Shown: piece by piece, positions 34,771 through 45,055 of the stretch
Position numbering within the stretch: the first letter of the stretch is position 1
Layout: each line of letters begins with the position of its first letter
Assembly (NCBI GenBank): GCA_036273735.1
Contig: DASUHA010000115.1
Span: 1-64,000, forward strand
Length of the DNA stretch: 64,000 nucleotides
Origin: 13-2-20CM-66-19 sp036273735
GTDB taxonomy: Bacteria; Pseudomonadota; Gammaproteobacteria; Steroidobacterales; Steroidobacteraceae
Direction: 5' to 3'
The notes under the pieces: model-generated
The model's database searches: none
Told to the model about the DNA's origin: nothing
Seen by the model: only the letters and a program-made list of their open reading frames with translations
Made by a program: the position numbers and the translations under genes

Positions 34771-35673
34771 ATGGCTCAGGAACCCAACCTTCTCACTACG
34801 CTCTCGGACGTGTTGGTGGCGCAATTCGCCGCCGCGCGTGCCAGTGTCGCCGCCATCAGGCTGTCGGAGCGGGCCCATCTCGGCGCGATCCTCTGGCGGC
34901 AGGATGCGCTGGTGACCTCGGAGCAGTCGCTTCCCGAGCGCGCTGCGCTCGACGCCATCCTCCCTGATGGCTCGCGCATGGCCGGCAGGCTGGCCGGGCG
35001 CGACCCTGCGACCAATGTGGCGGTCATCCGGCTCGACGGCCCGGCGGCCGCACCCGATCTCTCGGCCTCCGCACCGCAGGTCGGGGCCCTGGCGATCGCG
35101 GCAGGCTCGGACGGAGCCGGTCGTGCAAGTGCCAGGCTCGGCACCGTGAACGCGGTCGGCCCGGAATGGCACAGCATGCGCGGTGGCCGGATCGAGGCCC
35201 GGATTCAACTCGACATCCGATTGGCGGGAAGTGAGGAAGGAGGGCCGGTATTCGATGCAGCCGGCCGCTGGCTCGGCATGACCACATTCGGTCCGCGCGG
35301 CCAGATCCTGGTTATTCCCGCGGCGACCGTGGAGCGGATCGCCCCTGCCTTGCTCACGAGCGGGCGCGTACCACGCGGTTGGCTCGGCATCGCGTTGCGG
35401 CCCGTGGCCGTGCCCGATGAGCTGCGGGAGTCATCAGGGGAGGCCACCGGCCTCATGGTCATGTCGCTGAGCGCGGAAGGTCCTGCCGCCAAGGCCGGCA
35501 TCGTCGCCGGCGACATCATTCTGTCCGTCGAGGGTACGTCGGCACGCCGACTGCGGAGCGTGCTCGCCCATCTCGGTAGCGATAGCGTCGGCAAGACTGT
35601 CGCGCTGCGTGTCATCCGCGGGGGCGCCGTCATTGCGGTGGAAGTTACGATTACGGAGCGGCCTGGGGAATGA
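34771..35673 (+). CDS. catalytically dead HtrA-like pseudoprotease with PDZ domain
   Basis: A 300-residue protein that aligns along its length with the divergent protease. Every triad residue is replaced: the His position is Gln52 (VTSEQS), Asp is Asn82 (PATNVAVIRL) and Ser is Glu156 (GSEEGGPVF). The surrounding fold residues and the PDZ domain (GLMVMSLSAEGPAAKAGIVAGD) are retained. The gene is intact with a GGAGAG ribosome site, so it is a kept pseudoenzyme rather than a decaying gene. It has no leader and should be cytoplasmic. Its stop overlaps the LuxR gene start. A regulatory or scaffold role with the active paralogue is likely but unproven. Confidence 0.85.
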   Translation: MAQEPNLLTTLSDVLVAQFAAARASVAAIRLSERAHLGAILWRQDALVTSEQSLPERAALDAILPDGSRMAGRLAGRDPATNVAVIRLDGPAAAPDLSASAPQVGALAIAAGSDGAGRASARLGTVNAVGPEWHSMRGGRIEARIQLDIRLAGSEEGGPVFDAAGRWLGMTTFGPRGQILVIPAATVERIAPALLTSGRVPRGWLGIALRPVAVPDELRESSGEATGLMVMSLSAEGPAAKAGIVAGDIILSVEGTSARRLRSVLAHLGSDSVGKTVALRVIRGGAVIAVEVTITERPGE

Positions 35674-36230
35674 CGGTCCCCGCCGCCGGATCGCTGGCGC
35701 AGAATCTGCGTGTCGCGATCGCGGCCAGCGGCGGAGAGCGGATCGCTGCACTGACGACACTGCTGCGCTCGCTGGGTCACGAGGTCGTCGACCGTGACGA
35801 GCGCCCGGACGTGGTGCTGGCCGACCAGCGGCGACCGGAGGAAGGGCGGCATCCGACAGTCGTGCTGGGTGGCACGGACGCAGAGGCCGAGGGGCTCCTC
35901 CCCGAGAATGCCGGTGCCGCGGAGATCGACGCCGCGCTGCGCGCCGTCGCGCACGGCCTCATCGTTAGATCTGCGGGCGCGCGCATTTCCGGATTCAGTG
36001 CCGTCCAGGAGGCGGAAGCGCGGACGCTCCTGACACCGCGTGAAGTGCAGATCCTCGATGCCATCGCCGATGGCCTGACCAACAAGGCCATCGCCCGGCG
36101 GCTCGGTATCTCCCTGCACACCGTGAAGTTTCACGTCGAGTCGGTATTTCGCAAGCTCGGCGCACGCACGCGCACCGAGGCGGTTGTCAGAGCCACCGAG
36201 CGCCGCCGCGAGGACACGATCGACCTCTGA
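35670..36230 (+). CDS. LuxR-type regulator with degenerate receiver-like domain
   Basis: A 186-residue protein. The C-terminal LuxR/FixJ HTH is clear (LTPREVQILDAIADGLTNKAI, SLHTVKFHVESVFRKLG). The N-terminal 95 or so residues resemble a response-regulator receiver (RVAIAASGGERIAALTTLL, PDVVLADQRRPE) but are short and lack a recognisable conserved Lys and Thr/Ser pair, so classical phosphorylation is doubtful. Its ATG overlaps the pseudoprotease stop (ATGA). Coupling suggests the pseudoprotease modulates or senses for this regulator. Confidence 0.85.
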   Translation: MTVPAAGSLAQNLRVAIAASGGERIAALTTLLRSLGHEVVDRDERPDVVLADQRRPEEGRHPTVVLGGTDAEAEGLLPENAGAAEIDAALRAVAHGLIVRSAGARISGFSAVQEAEARTLLTPREVQILDAIADGLTNKAIARRLGISLHTVKFHVESVFRKLGARTRTEAVVRATERRREDTIDL

Positions 36231-36251
36231 GTGCGGCGAGCGGATCTGCCG

Positions 36252-37544
36252 TCACACTCTTCGCCGCTGCCGATACCCGCGATAGGCCTCGAAGACCGCC
36301 TGATCGAGGTGCTCGGGACGGGCGGTGATCGCCGCAGCTCCGAGGGCCCGGAGTGCCCTGACATTGCCTGCAAGGCTATTGCAGTAGTCGACTGCGGCCA
36401 ACGCACGGTAGGCCCCCAGCGGCTCGCGGGTGCTGGCTGCCGGGAGCGCCGATATTCGTGCGCTCTCGAAGCCGGCGATCAGCACGAAGTGCTTCGGGCT
36501 CAACAATCTCACCGCCTGGACCAGCTGCTCGGTCGCCGAGGCATCCTCGAGGTCAGTCAGCAATATGATGAGGCTGCGGCGGTGGGTCAGTGCGCGCATC
36601 CGGGCGGCCGCGAGCACCGGATTGGACTCACCGGGATGCACGAGGCAGGCCGATAGCATCTTGCGGATACGTGCGACGGCAGCGTCGCCCCGTGCCGGGG
36701 CGAGCGCTGCCAGCGGTCGCGCCGCGAACACCAATAGGCCAATCGCATCGTCGAGCTCCGCGGCGCGCTGGGCGAGTCGCGCAGCAACATTGACGTAGAG
36801 GCTCAGGCGATCGACCTCGCCGGCCGCAAGTCCGCTCGCACGCCCCGCATCGACGGCCACGATGATCTCGAGGTGTTGATCCTCGGTCATATCCCGACTG
36901 ATCGGGCGTCCCCGGCGGGCGCTCGCCTTCCAATCGATGACCCGCAGCGGATCGCCGCGCCGGTACTCGCGCAGCTGCAGGATCTGCGTCCCGCCACCCC
37001 TCAGGCGTGCCGTCTGCTCGCCTGTCTGCCGGCTGCCGCGAGTCATACCGGAACGGGCCAGGAGGTCAGGTACCACGGTAACCGTGCAATCGGCAGTCAC
37101 GCGTCTCGGCCACCAGGCGAGCTGCAGTGGCCCGCCGATCCGGATGCCGGGCGATGGCCAGGCCCGAGATCCCAGCCGGCGCCCCACCGCCTCGAGGGTG
37201 GTCGATGTGTCGATCCCGCGCAGGACCTTCAAGGTTTCCACGCGCGGCTCGACGGCGAACTCCTCCGGCGCGGAAAGGGCAGCCTGGATCCACGAGACGT
37301 CGCTCCCATCCTGACGAAAGGTGAGCTGCAGCCGGTGGCGGCGGCCGAGCAGCCAGCGCTCGCCGGTCGCGAGCCGCAGCCCGACCGGGATTCCTCCGAG
37401 GGATCTCACCTCGTAGGCGAGGCCGAGCAACAGCACGGCGGCCGGAAGGCACCACCACCTTGCGAGCGGAACGCTCCACTCTCCCGCAATGGCGAACAAC
37501 CCGGTGAGGAGGATCAGCAACAGCGCGTTGCGCCGCAGGCTCAT
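36252..37544 (-). CDS. DUF58 domain protein
   Basis: A 430-residue protein with two hydrophobic N-terminal segments and a von Willebrand A-like DUF58 region. The family core is seen as REYRRGDPLRVIDWKASARRGRP followed by EIIVAVDAG, a MIDAS-like start. DUF58 proteins are partners of MoxR ATPases and are thought to act as metal-dependent adaptors for cofactor or complex assembly at the membrane. It directly follows the MoxR gene by 10 bases and closes the operon that begins near 41593. Confidence 0.9.
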   Translation of the reverse strand: MSLRRNALLLILLTGLFAIAGEWSVPLARWWCLPAAVLLLGLAYEVRSLGGIPVGLRLATGERWLLGRRHRLQLTFRQDGSDVSWIQAALSAPEEFAVEPRVETLKVLRGIDTSTTLEAVGRRLGSRAWPSPGIRIGGPLQLAWWPRRVTADCTVTVVPDLLARSGMTRGSRQTGEQTARLRGGGTQILQLREYRRGDPLRVIDWKASARRGRPISRDMTEDQHLEIIVAVDAGRASGLAAGEVDRLSLYVNVAARLAQRAAELDDAIGLLVFAARPLAALAPARGDAAVARIRKMLSACLVHPGESNPVLAAARMRALTHRRSLIILLTDLEDASATEQLVQAVRLLSPKHFVLIAGFESARISALPAASTREPLGAYRALAAVDYCNSLAGNVRALRALGAAAITARPEHLDQAVFEAYRGYRQRRRV

Positions 37545-37554
37545 GGCTTTCGGC

Positions 37555-38501
<947 letters not shown>

Positions 38502-38505
<4 letters not shown>

Positions 38506-39752
38506 TTGAGGTTCTCGCGCAGTTGTGCCAGGAGATTCTGCAGCCGGGTGAGATCGACGCGCTCGCCGGCGCAGGCGCTCGCGTAGCAGGCTTGCAGCTC
38601 GCGGCGGCCAGCCGCCGACACGGCCGGCTGGCCCTCGAGCCATTGCCAGATGGCGTGTTGCGCATCCGCTGAATAGCCCGCCTCGAGGCGCAGCCGGGCC
38701 CGCAACCAATCGAGAAAGTCCTCGATCAGCCGTTGTGCGGCTTCGGCGGGGCGCACGACCGCGGCCAGGTAACGGGCGCCTGCCTCGATGTACGCCGTCT
38801 CATCGAGCGGTCGCCACGCGGGCCGCAGGGCGCGCAGGGGCTGCGAGCCGAGTACGAAGGCGAGCCAGAGCAACACCATCCAACCCAGGGTCGCATGGAC
38901 CCGCGGGTCGGCGAAGAACGCTTTGGCGTCGTAATACGCCGTGAGTCCCTGGTGTGCGTCGTCGAAGACGACGGTGCCGCCGGGACCGCGTGACCAGGCG
39001 ATCATGTTGGCCAGCAGGATTGCATTGTCATCGCGGAGCACGCCGGCGTTGGAGAAGGGGGTGGCCACCGCGCAGAGAATGATCTGCCCCGCGCCGCGCC
39101 GCTCGAGCCAGATGACCGGATCGTTGTTGTCACGGCGTGCGGCCAGCTCGAGCGGCAGCCGCCCATGGGCATTACGGCCGCGCCAGTCTCGTGAGAGGTA
39201 GGTCTGCGCCGAGACGCGCCGTACGCCCTTGAGCAATGGAAATTCTCCCCGGGGACGTATCTGCAGCCCCCCGGCGGTGAGCGACGGCAGCTTCGATTTC
39301 GCGCTCGACGCCGTCTTCAAGTGCAGTCCCGTGAGTCGCCCGAGTCGCTCGATCATCAGCGGGTCGGAGGACGCAACGGCCCAACCGGGTATGTCGTCGA
39401 GTGCTGCCATGATCACGAGCGTGTTGCCATGCGCTACCCATTCCTCGAGCGCATTCAGCTCGGCGGCGCGCGTGGCGATCCGCTGCGGCATGGTCACCAA
39501 CATTACGTTGCTGGCGGGCCGCGCGAGCAATTCACCGAGATGCTCGTATTGCAGCCGCAGACTGAGCCTCGCGATGTGCTCCTTCCCGAGCCACTGCCAT
39601 ATGGCGAGGTAGCCGTCGGGCCGACCGTCGGTCGAGAGGGGCGAGCCGTCCTGCAGCGCGAGGCCGGGCGGTTGCGGCTTTGGAAAAAAGAGCACATAGA
39701 AGAGTACGAGTGCGCCCGCTGCCAGCGCCAGCGTGATCCATCGCTCTTTCAT
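38502..39752 (-). CDS. DUF4350 domain membrane protein
   Basis: A 416-residue protein with an N-terminal membrane helix (residues 5-22), an extracytoplasmic DUF4350 domain (PDGYLAIWQWLGKEH, NTLVIMAALDDIPGWA, GGTVVFDDAHQGL) related to GATase-like folds, a second membrane helix near residue 290 and a cytoplasmic helical tail. Function is unknown. It is always found with MoxR/DUF58/DUF4129 clusters. Both ends overlap neighbours by ATGA, so DUF4129, DUF4350 and MoxR are translationally chained. Confidence 0.85.
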
Positions 39753-40681
39753 CGCAGCATCTTGCCGGGCTCGCCGGCGGCCGCGAGCAGTCGGGCGCGG
39801 AGCGCTCGCATATTCCGCAGGGTATCCTGCGGGATCACGGTGCTGCCCGGTGGACCATAAACCTCGCGTTCGGCGAGTCGCGCGATCCCAATGAACCCGT
39901 CCCGCTCGATATCCGTGTCGAGGCGTGCCTCGACTTCGAGCTCGCGACAGGTCAGGTGTCGTTCGCGCTCGAGGCGATGTGAGCGCGTCAAAGCGTCGAT
40001 CAACAGGCGCAGGACCCGCGCCGGCTGCTCATCCAGCCGCGTCCAATCAGGCTCGTCCGTTGCCGATGCAGTGGGGTCACGCGAGCTTGGGCCGACGGTT
40101 GGACGGGACAATTTCGTGCCGCGCCGAAGCAGGCGGCTGAGCCCGGTGCCGCGCAACTCCAGAGTAAGCGCAGCGGCGATGGCGGCAAAGAGGAGGGCGA
40201 TCAGTGCATAGAATGCCGCTCGCGCGCCTCGCGAGTTTGCAGCTTCAGGGTGCGCAGATCGCAGCCATTGGCGCAAGGGGGCAGCCCATTCTCTGATCCA
40301 GCCCCTGATCCGATCCCCCCATGTGGGCGGTGGCGGTGGCGGGGCGAGTCGGGCCGCCAGGAAGCGGAGCGTTGACGACGCCGGCGGCTCGGAGGCGGGC
40401 GACCCCGAGTAGCGGCGGATCAGGGCCTCGAGATCGGAAAGCTCGTCCGCCGTCAGCGACTTGGTCGAACCGGACGGCAGGAGGGCGGTCACTCCGAGTT
40501 GGTCCAGCGCCTTTCCAACACCGGCGCAGGCCGTGTCCGGGCCTGAGACGCTCGTGAGCGTGATGCGGCCCCGCGAGGCGCAATGGCTGATCACCTCGCG
40601 CGCGCCTGGCGGCTCGGCCCGCAGCGGACCCGCTATTGAAAGCGCGAGCAGCGCCAGCCCCGTCTTCCATCGGGCTGGCAT
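39749..40681 (-). CDS. DUF4129 domain protein
   Basis: A 310-residue protein with a signal peptide (ending about RAEP), a periplasmic segment, one membrane helix (about residues 155-175) and a C-terminal DUF4129 domain with the RLERERHLTCRELE block. Function is unknown; in other bacteria it is a standard member of MoxR-DUF58 operons and is sometimes fused to transglutaminase domains. The start is 3 bases after the upstream membrane-protein stop; the stop overlaps the DUF4350 start. Confidence 0.82.
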   Translation of the reverse strand: MPARWKTGLALLALSIAGPLRAEPPGAREVISHCASRGRITLTSVSGPDTACAGVGKALDQLGVTALLPSGSTKSLTADELSDLEALIRRYSGSPASEPPASSTLRFLAARLAPPPPPPTWGDRIRGWIREWAAPLRQWLRSAHPEAANSRGARAAFYALIALLFAAIAAALTLELRGTGLSRLLRRGTKLSRPTVGPSSRDPTASATDEPDWTRLDEQPARVLRLLIDALTRSHRLERERHLTCRELEVEARLDTDIERDGFIGIARLAEREVYGPPGSTVIPQDTLRNMRALRARLLAAAGEPGKMLR

Positions 40682-40684
40682 GAC

Positions 40685-41593
40685 TCAGTTGCCGCTCAGC
40701 GCCTCGGTGCGCTCGGCGAGGTCTGCGCCTTCGCGACGTAGTTTCAGGTCGTAGTAGATCGCAAGCCAAACTGCCGTCAGCAGCGGCATGGACAGCAATC
40801 TAACCACCGCGCCGACGGCGCCGATGAGCTGAATGCGGTGGAGCAGCAGCTCGGGCGTCGTGCCTCGAACGCTCATGAATCCGACTATTACACCGGCGAT
40901 CGCGCCGACCGCCACCGACAGGATCCAGATGACGATCCCCGAGACGAAGACGATGCCCGTCACCCGCCACCAGTGGTTCTCGACAAGTTGCCAGCTGCGC
41001 TTCAGCGCGGCAGATCCATCCCGGTTCTCACTGAACATCACCGCCATCCACAGATTCAGCCTGAGCGACACATAGATCGCCAGCACCACCGTGATGGTGA
41101 TGCCGACCGCAAGCAGGAGGCCACCGAGCGGTGAGCGGTGCAGCGCAAACATCACGATGCCGGCAATGCCCGCAGGAATGCAGACTGCTGCGATGATCAA
41201 TGCGATGAGCACGACACCGAGCACCATCTGCGGCAGTCGCTGCAGCCCCTTTCCCAGGGCATCTGCGAACGAATAGGTGTCCTCGCCACGGACCAGCGCG
41301 GCCTGCTGGCTGAGCAATGCGCCGTAGACCGTCATGGTGATGAGCCAGAGAGCGATGTCAGTCAGGAAGACCCTCGGCGCGCTCAGCGACGAAAAATATT
41401 GCAGGTAATACTGAGCTGCCGGCACGCCTCGTGTCGGGAGTTGCGGGGTGAGTGAGAGTTGCACCAGCGCGCCCGCGATGGCCGCGATCAGCGCGATTGC
41501 CCAACAGGCAGCAAATGACCCACGGAAGAGGCGTAACCAGTTGTCGAGGACGCCCCCGACGGTTAGCGGTGCTGATGGTGCCACGTACTTCAT
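40685..41593 (-). CDS. six-helix integral membrane protein of the MoxR cluster
   Basis: A 302-residue protein with about six transmembrane segments (near residues 30-50, 80-100, 120-150, 155-175, 210-240 and 255-280). The block ENRDGSAALKRSWQLVENHWWRV between helices resembles glycerophosphoryl-diester-phosphodiesterase-type membrane domains and BPSS1780-like proteins found in many bacteria. No catalytic residues are recognisable. It is the first gene of the minus-strand MoxR operon and is divergent from RDD-SpoIIM, with a shared 114-base promoter region. Confidence 0.75.
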   Translation of the reverse strand: MKYVAPSAPLTVGGVLDNWLRLFRGSFAACWAIALIAAIAGALVQLSLTPQLPTRGVPAAQYYLQYFSSLSAPRVFLTDIALWLITMTVYGALLSQQAALVRGEDTYSFADALGKGLQRLPQMVLGVVLIALIIAAVCIPAGIAGIVMFALHRSPLGGLLLAVGITITVVLAIYVSLRLNLWMAVMFSENRDGSAALKRSWQLVENHWWRVTGIVFVSGIVIWILSVAVGAIAGVIVGFMSVRGTTPELLLHRIQLIGAVGAVVRLLSMPLLTAVWLAIYYDLKLRREGADLAERTEALSGN

Positions 41594-41707
41594 GATGATG
41601 GCTCCCTATGTGTTGTGTGTACGGCCGGTGGGCCGCCCAGCCTGTCTTGTCCCCAGCCGGCAGAATAGCTAAGCTCCGCCTCAAGCGGCAACCTTTTTTC
41701 GTACCGG

Positions 41708-42442
41708 ATGGCCGAAGAAGAGCTCATAGTCAGGGGGCTGACGGGTGTCGACATGTCGCTCCGGATCGCGGGGCCGGGCACGCGTAGTCTGGCCTTCCTG
41801 ATCGACTGGCAGATCCGTCTGCTCGTTGCGTTGGCGCTGCTCCTGCTGGCGGCGGTGTCGCAGCTTCTGCCGGGCATTCCACGGGGATCGATGCGCGCGT
41901 TGTGGCTCGTCGCCGGTATCCTCGCGCTCCTGATCTACTTCCTGTACCACCCCGTGCTCGAAGTGCTGATGCGCGGCCGCACGCCCGGCAAACGCAAGGC
42001 GGGAGCACGTCTCGTGACCGTCGAAGGCGCTACTCCGACGGTGGGATCTCTTCTGATGCGCAACCTCTTCCGGCTGGTCGACGGTCTGCCGGGCTTCTAC
42101 ATGGTCGGCCTGGGCTGCTGCCTGTTCACGCACAACCGTGTCCGCCTCGGCGACATGGTCGCGGGCACCGTGCTGGTATTGGAGGAGGCCGATGCCTCGA
42201 CATCGTTGGCTCGCCTGAGCGAGGCCATGCAGAAGTCGGCGCTGCCGCCGGAGGCACTACGGCTGGTCCAGGATGTGCTCGACCGCTGGCCGGAGCTGGA
42301 GGAAGGGCAGCGGACGAGACTTGCGCGCGGGCTGCTCGCCAAAGTGGACCCAAAGGTCAGGACGGAGGGCGACGGGGCGTTGAGTGGGGATGCGTTGCGA
42401 GCGCATCTGGAGGCTCTGCTTGGCACCGGATCGAGATCCTGA
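41708..42442 (+). CDS. RDD family membrane protein
   Basis: A 244-residue protein. The RDD domain is seen as GTRSLAFLIDWQIRLLV (helix 1 with the conserved Asp), a second helix, then VLMRGRTPGKRKAGARLVTVEG and a third helix region. The C-terminal 80 residues are soluble and helical. RDD proteins are small transporter-like or accessory membrane proteins; some act as cation/H+ antiporters, others accompany MoxR systems. The stop overlaps the start of the SpoIIM-like gene by 23 bases. Confidence 0.88.
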   Translation: MAEEELIVRGLTGVDMSLRIAGPGTRSLAFLIDWQIRLLVALALLLLAAVSQLLPGIPRGSMRALWLVAGILALLIYFLYHPVLEVLMRGRTPGKRKAGARLVTVEGATPTVGSLLMRNLFRLVDGLPGFYMVGLGCCLFTHNRVRLGDMVAGTVLVLEEADASTSLARLSEAMQKSALPPEALRLVQDVLDRWPELEEGQRTRLARGLLAKVDPKVRTEGDGALSGDALRAHLEALLGTGSRS

Positions 42443-43415
42443 CGCGGCTGTTTGGATCCGGGCCCGCGCCCCGCAATGGCAGGCGCTCGCGGCGGAGACC
42501 GCAGCGGCGCCGAGACGCGCTCTGGCCACTGTCGATGACGCATTGAGGACTTTGCGGACGTACCGCATCCTGGCGCGACACTTCGCCAGCGCACGCGGGT
42601 TGCTACCCGGCAGCTACCTTGCAGCCGCACTCGAGAACGCCTGTGCGGCCCTGCATGTATCCATAGGCCGCCCACCGCGGTTTGGCCGCACCCGCCTCGT
42701 CACGCTATTTCGCGACGAAATCCCCGCGGCCGCCCGTTCCGTCCGCTCCACCGTGCTTTGGATCGTTGCCTTGCTCGTGGCGAGCACGCTCGCAGGCTGG
42801 TGGCTGGTCTCGACATATCCGGAGCTGGTCAGCCTGATTGCGAGCGACCGCATGATCGATGGGGTAGAGCACGGTCACCTCTGGACCGATCAGGTCTTCA
42901 GCGTCGTTCCGCCGGAGCTCCTCTCGGCACGCATCTTCTCCAACAACGTGGTGGTCACCCTCGGTGCCTTCTGCTCCGGAATCCTCCTCGGCCTGGGCGC
43001 CTTCTACATGATTTCCTTCAACGGGCTGATGCTGGGCGGACTGCTCGCATTCACCCACCAGCACGGACTCGCACACGGGCTCGTCAGATTCATTCTCGCC
43101 CACGGCCCGGTGGAGCTGTCGGTGATCTGTCTGGCCGGCGCCGCCGGCACCGCGCTCGGGGAGGCGCTCATCCGGCCCCAGCTCGACACCCGCGTCGAAT
43201 CCCTCCGCCGGCGCGCCGCCGAGCTCGGACCGCTGCTGGTTGCCTGCGCGCTGCTCCTTCTCGGCTCCGGGCTGATCGAAGGATTCATCTCTCCGAACCC
43301 GCGGTTCTCGATTCCGTTCCGGCTCGTCGTGGGACTCGGGTACTGGACGCTGATGCTACTCCTCCTCAGCGGCAGGCTGATTCCGCAGCCGAAGGGTAAC
43401 TCAGTCACCCCGTGA
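42420..43415 (+). CDS. SpoIIM (stage II sporulation protein M)-like membrane protein
   Basis: About 331 residues with a soluble N-terminal helical region and five or six membrane helices in the C-terminal two thirds. The SpoIIM/DUF95 core is visible as FSNNVVVTLGAFCSGILLGLG and the ILAHGPVELSVICLAGAAG block. A TTG at 42420 with GGAGG 6 bases upstream is the best start; a GTG at 42384 or ATG at 42390 would give slightly longer forms. In non-sporulating bacteria this protein is linked to RDD and MoxR genes. Role unknown. Confidence 0.85.
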   Translation: MAPDRDPDAAVWIRARAPQWQALAAETAAAPRRALATVDDALRTLRTYRILARHFASARGLLPGSYLAAALENACAALHVSIGRPPRFGRTRLVTLFRDEIPAAARSVRSTVLWIVALLVASTLAGWWLVSTYPELVSLIASDRMIDGVEHGHLWTDQVFSVVPPELLSARIFSNNVVVTLGAFCSGILLGLGAFYMISFNGLMLGGLLAFTHQHGLAHGLVRFILAHGPVELSVICLAGAAGTALGEALIRPQLDTRVESLRRRAAELGPLLVACALLLLGSGLIEGFISPNPRFSIPFRLVVGLGYWTLMLLLLSGRLIPQPKGNSVTP

Positions 43416-43445
43416 GGCCGGGAGAGGGCGATGGCTGCTGCACCA

Positions 43446-44993
43446 TCAGCCCGCCTGCGCCGCGAAGATCTTGCGTACTGCCTCCAGGTCATCAGCATCC
43501 TCCGCCCGCTTGTCGTCCCGATAACGCTTCACGCGCGCCAGTCGCAGCGCCATGCCGCCCGGATACCGGCTGCTGGCCTGCAGATCGCTGAAAGCTGTTT
43601 CCACCACGAGCTCGGGGCGCACATACACCGTCCATTGATCGCGATGGGTCTCGCGCGCCAGCAGCTCCTTCGTCTGCCACTCGAGGATTGCGTCCGTCAG
43701 CCCCTTGAAGGTCTTCCCCAACATCACGTATTGGCCCGACATCCGATCGAGCGCACCGAGATGTAGGTTGGACAGCTTGCCGGTGCGGCGGCCGTGTCCC
43801 CACTCCGCCGCGAGGACGACCAGGTCGAGCGTATGCGCGCGCTTGATCTTCAGCCAGCTGGCGCCGCGGTTACCCGCCTCGTAAGGGGCGTCCAGGGACT
43901 TTGCCATGACGCCTTCGTGACCTGCCGCGAGCGCAGCCTCGTAAAAGGCTGCGGCCTCGGTTGCGGATGCGGTGATGATGCGCGGGACGCGCGTGTTGTC
44001 CGGAGTGACTGCGACAAGCGCGTCGGACCGCTCACGGAGTGGCCGATCGGCGAGGCTGCGGTCATCGACGCGCAGGCAGTCGAAGAAGTAAGCCCGGACG
44101 GGCAGCTCCGTACGCAGTCTTTCGACCTCGAGTCGGCGGCCGAAGCGGCGCATCGTGACCTGGAACGGGTGGGGTCTTCCCGATGTGTCGTAGGCGATGG
44201 CCTCGCCATCCAGCACCAGGGCGTGCGCCGGCAAGGCGCGCACGATGGCGACGATTTCCGGCAGTGCGGCGGTGATCTCGTTGAGCGTGCGGGTGTAGAG
44301 ACGAACCTCCTCGCCGAGCTTGTGGGCCTGCACCCGGGCGCCGTCGAGCTTCCACTCGAGCGCTGCCTCGCCACCCAGCTCCTGTAGTGCTTTTCCTACG
44401 TCCACCGCCGTCTGCGCGAGCATCGGAGCAATGGGTGAGAAGAGCTCGAGCTGGAACCGGTCGAGTCCGGCCACACCCTGTGCCACGGCTGTGAGGGCGA
44501 CGGCCCCGAGGCTCTGGGCATACATGGCTGCACGCCTTACCTGTGCGACCGGTATCCGCCAGGCGGCGGCAATCGCATCGACCATTACTCCGGCAAGGGC
44601 GCCCTGACGTAGCTCACCGACGAGGAGTCTGATTAGAAACGTGCGCTCTTCCGCGGTCGCTCGGGAGAAGAGGTCCTGCAATGCCGCGCTGCGGCGCCCC
44701 GCGGAGCCGGTACCCCGGATCGCAGCCAGCTCCGTGATATCGCGGTCCGCTTGCACGACCGTCAGGCCGGGCACTTCGGGCGGCTGCCCGGCCGAAGCCG
44801 CCGCCTGCAGCGCGGCGTACCCGACGCCGATCCGACCCTGCGGCAGCTCCCCGGAGAGATAGCCCACGGCGATCCCGACTTCCTCCGGCGCCAGATGCTC
44901 GAGGAGCGCGGCAATGCCCCGTGCCTTGGCCAATCGGGAAGGTGTCGCCCCGATGCGCGCGGATGTGCTGACGATCTCGGCGAGCAGGGTCAT
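43446..44993 (-). CDS. ATP-dependent DNA ligase (archaeal/LigB-like)
   Basis: A 515-residue ligase. The first 190 residues are the helical DNA_ligase_A_N DNA-binding domain. Then comes the adenylation domain with the nucleophile Lys in EWKLDGARVQAHK, RTLNEITAALPEI, VLDGEAIAY, YFFDCL and EGVMAKSLDAPYEAG, and an OB-fold C-terminus (RPELVVETAF). It seals nicks using ATP, in contrast to the NAD-dependent LigA that replicates bacterial DNA. No Ku or polymerase/nuclease domains are adjacent, so a stand-alone repair role is likely. Confidence 0.92.
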   Translation of the reverse strand: MTLLAEIVSTSARIGATPSRLAKARGIAALLEHLAPEEVGIAVGYLSGELPQGRIGVGYAALQAAASAGQPPEVPGLTVVQADRDITELAAIRGTGSAGRRSAALQDLFSRATAEERTFLIRLLVGELRQGALAGVMVDAIAAAWRIPVAQVRRAAMYAQSLGAVALTAVAQGVAGLDRFQLELFSPIAPMLAQTAVDVGKALQELGGEAALEWKLDGARVQAHKLGEEVRLYTRTLNEITAALPEIVAIVRALPAHALVLDGEAIAYDTSGRPHPFQVTMRRFGRRLEVERLRTELPVRAYFFDCLRVDDRSLADRPLRERSDALVAVTPDNTRVPRIITASATEAAAFYEAALAAGHEGVMAKSLDAPYEAGNRGASWLKIKRAHTLDLVVLAAEWGHGRRTGKLSNLHLGALDRMSGQYVMLGKTFKGLTDAILEWQTKELLARETHRDQWTVYVRPELVVETAFSDLQASSRYPGGMALRLARVKRYRDDKRAEDADDLEAVRKIFAAQAG

Positions 44994-45055
44994 GGCGCGA
45001 ATACTGCCAGGGCATCACTGCACCTTGCACGTCGCAGCGCCGCTCGAGGTCTGTT

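Noticed and set aside
34771..35673. Loss of the HtrA triad through a frameshift or sequencing error
   Set aside because: The three substitutions are separate single-residue changes in frame with intact flanking motifs and PDZ domain, so the frame is sound.
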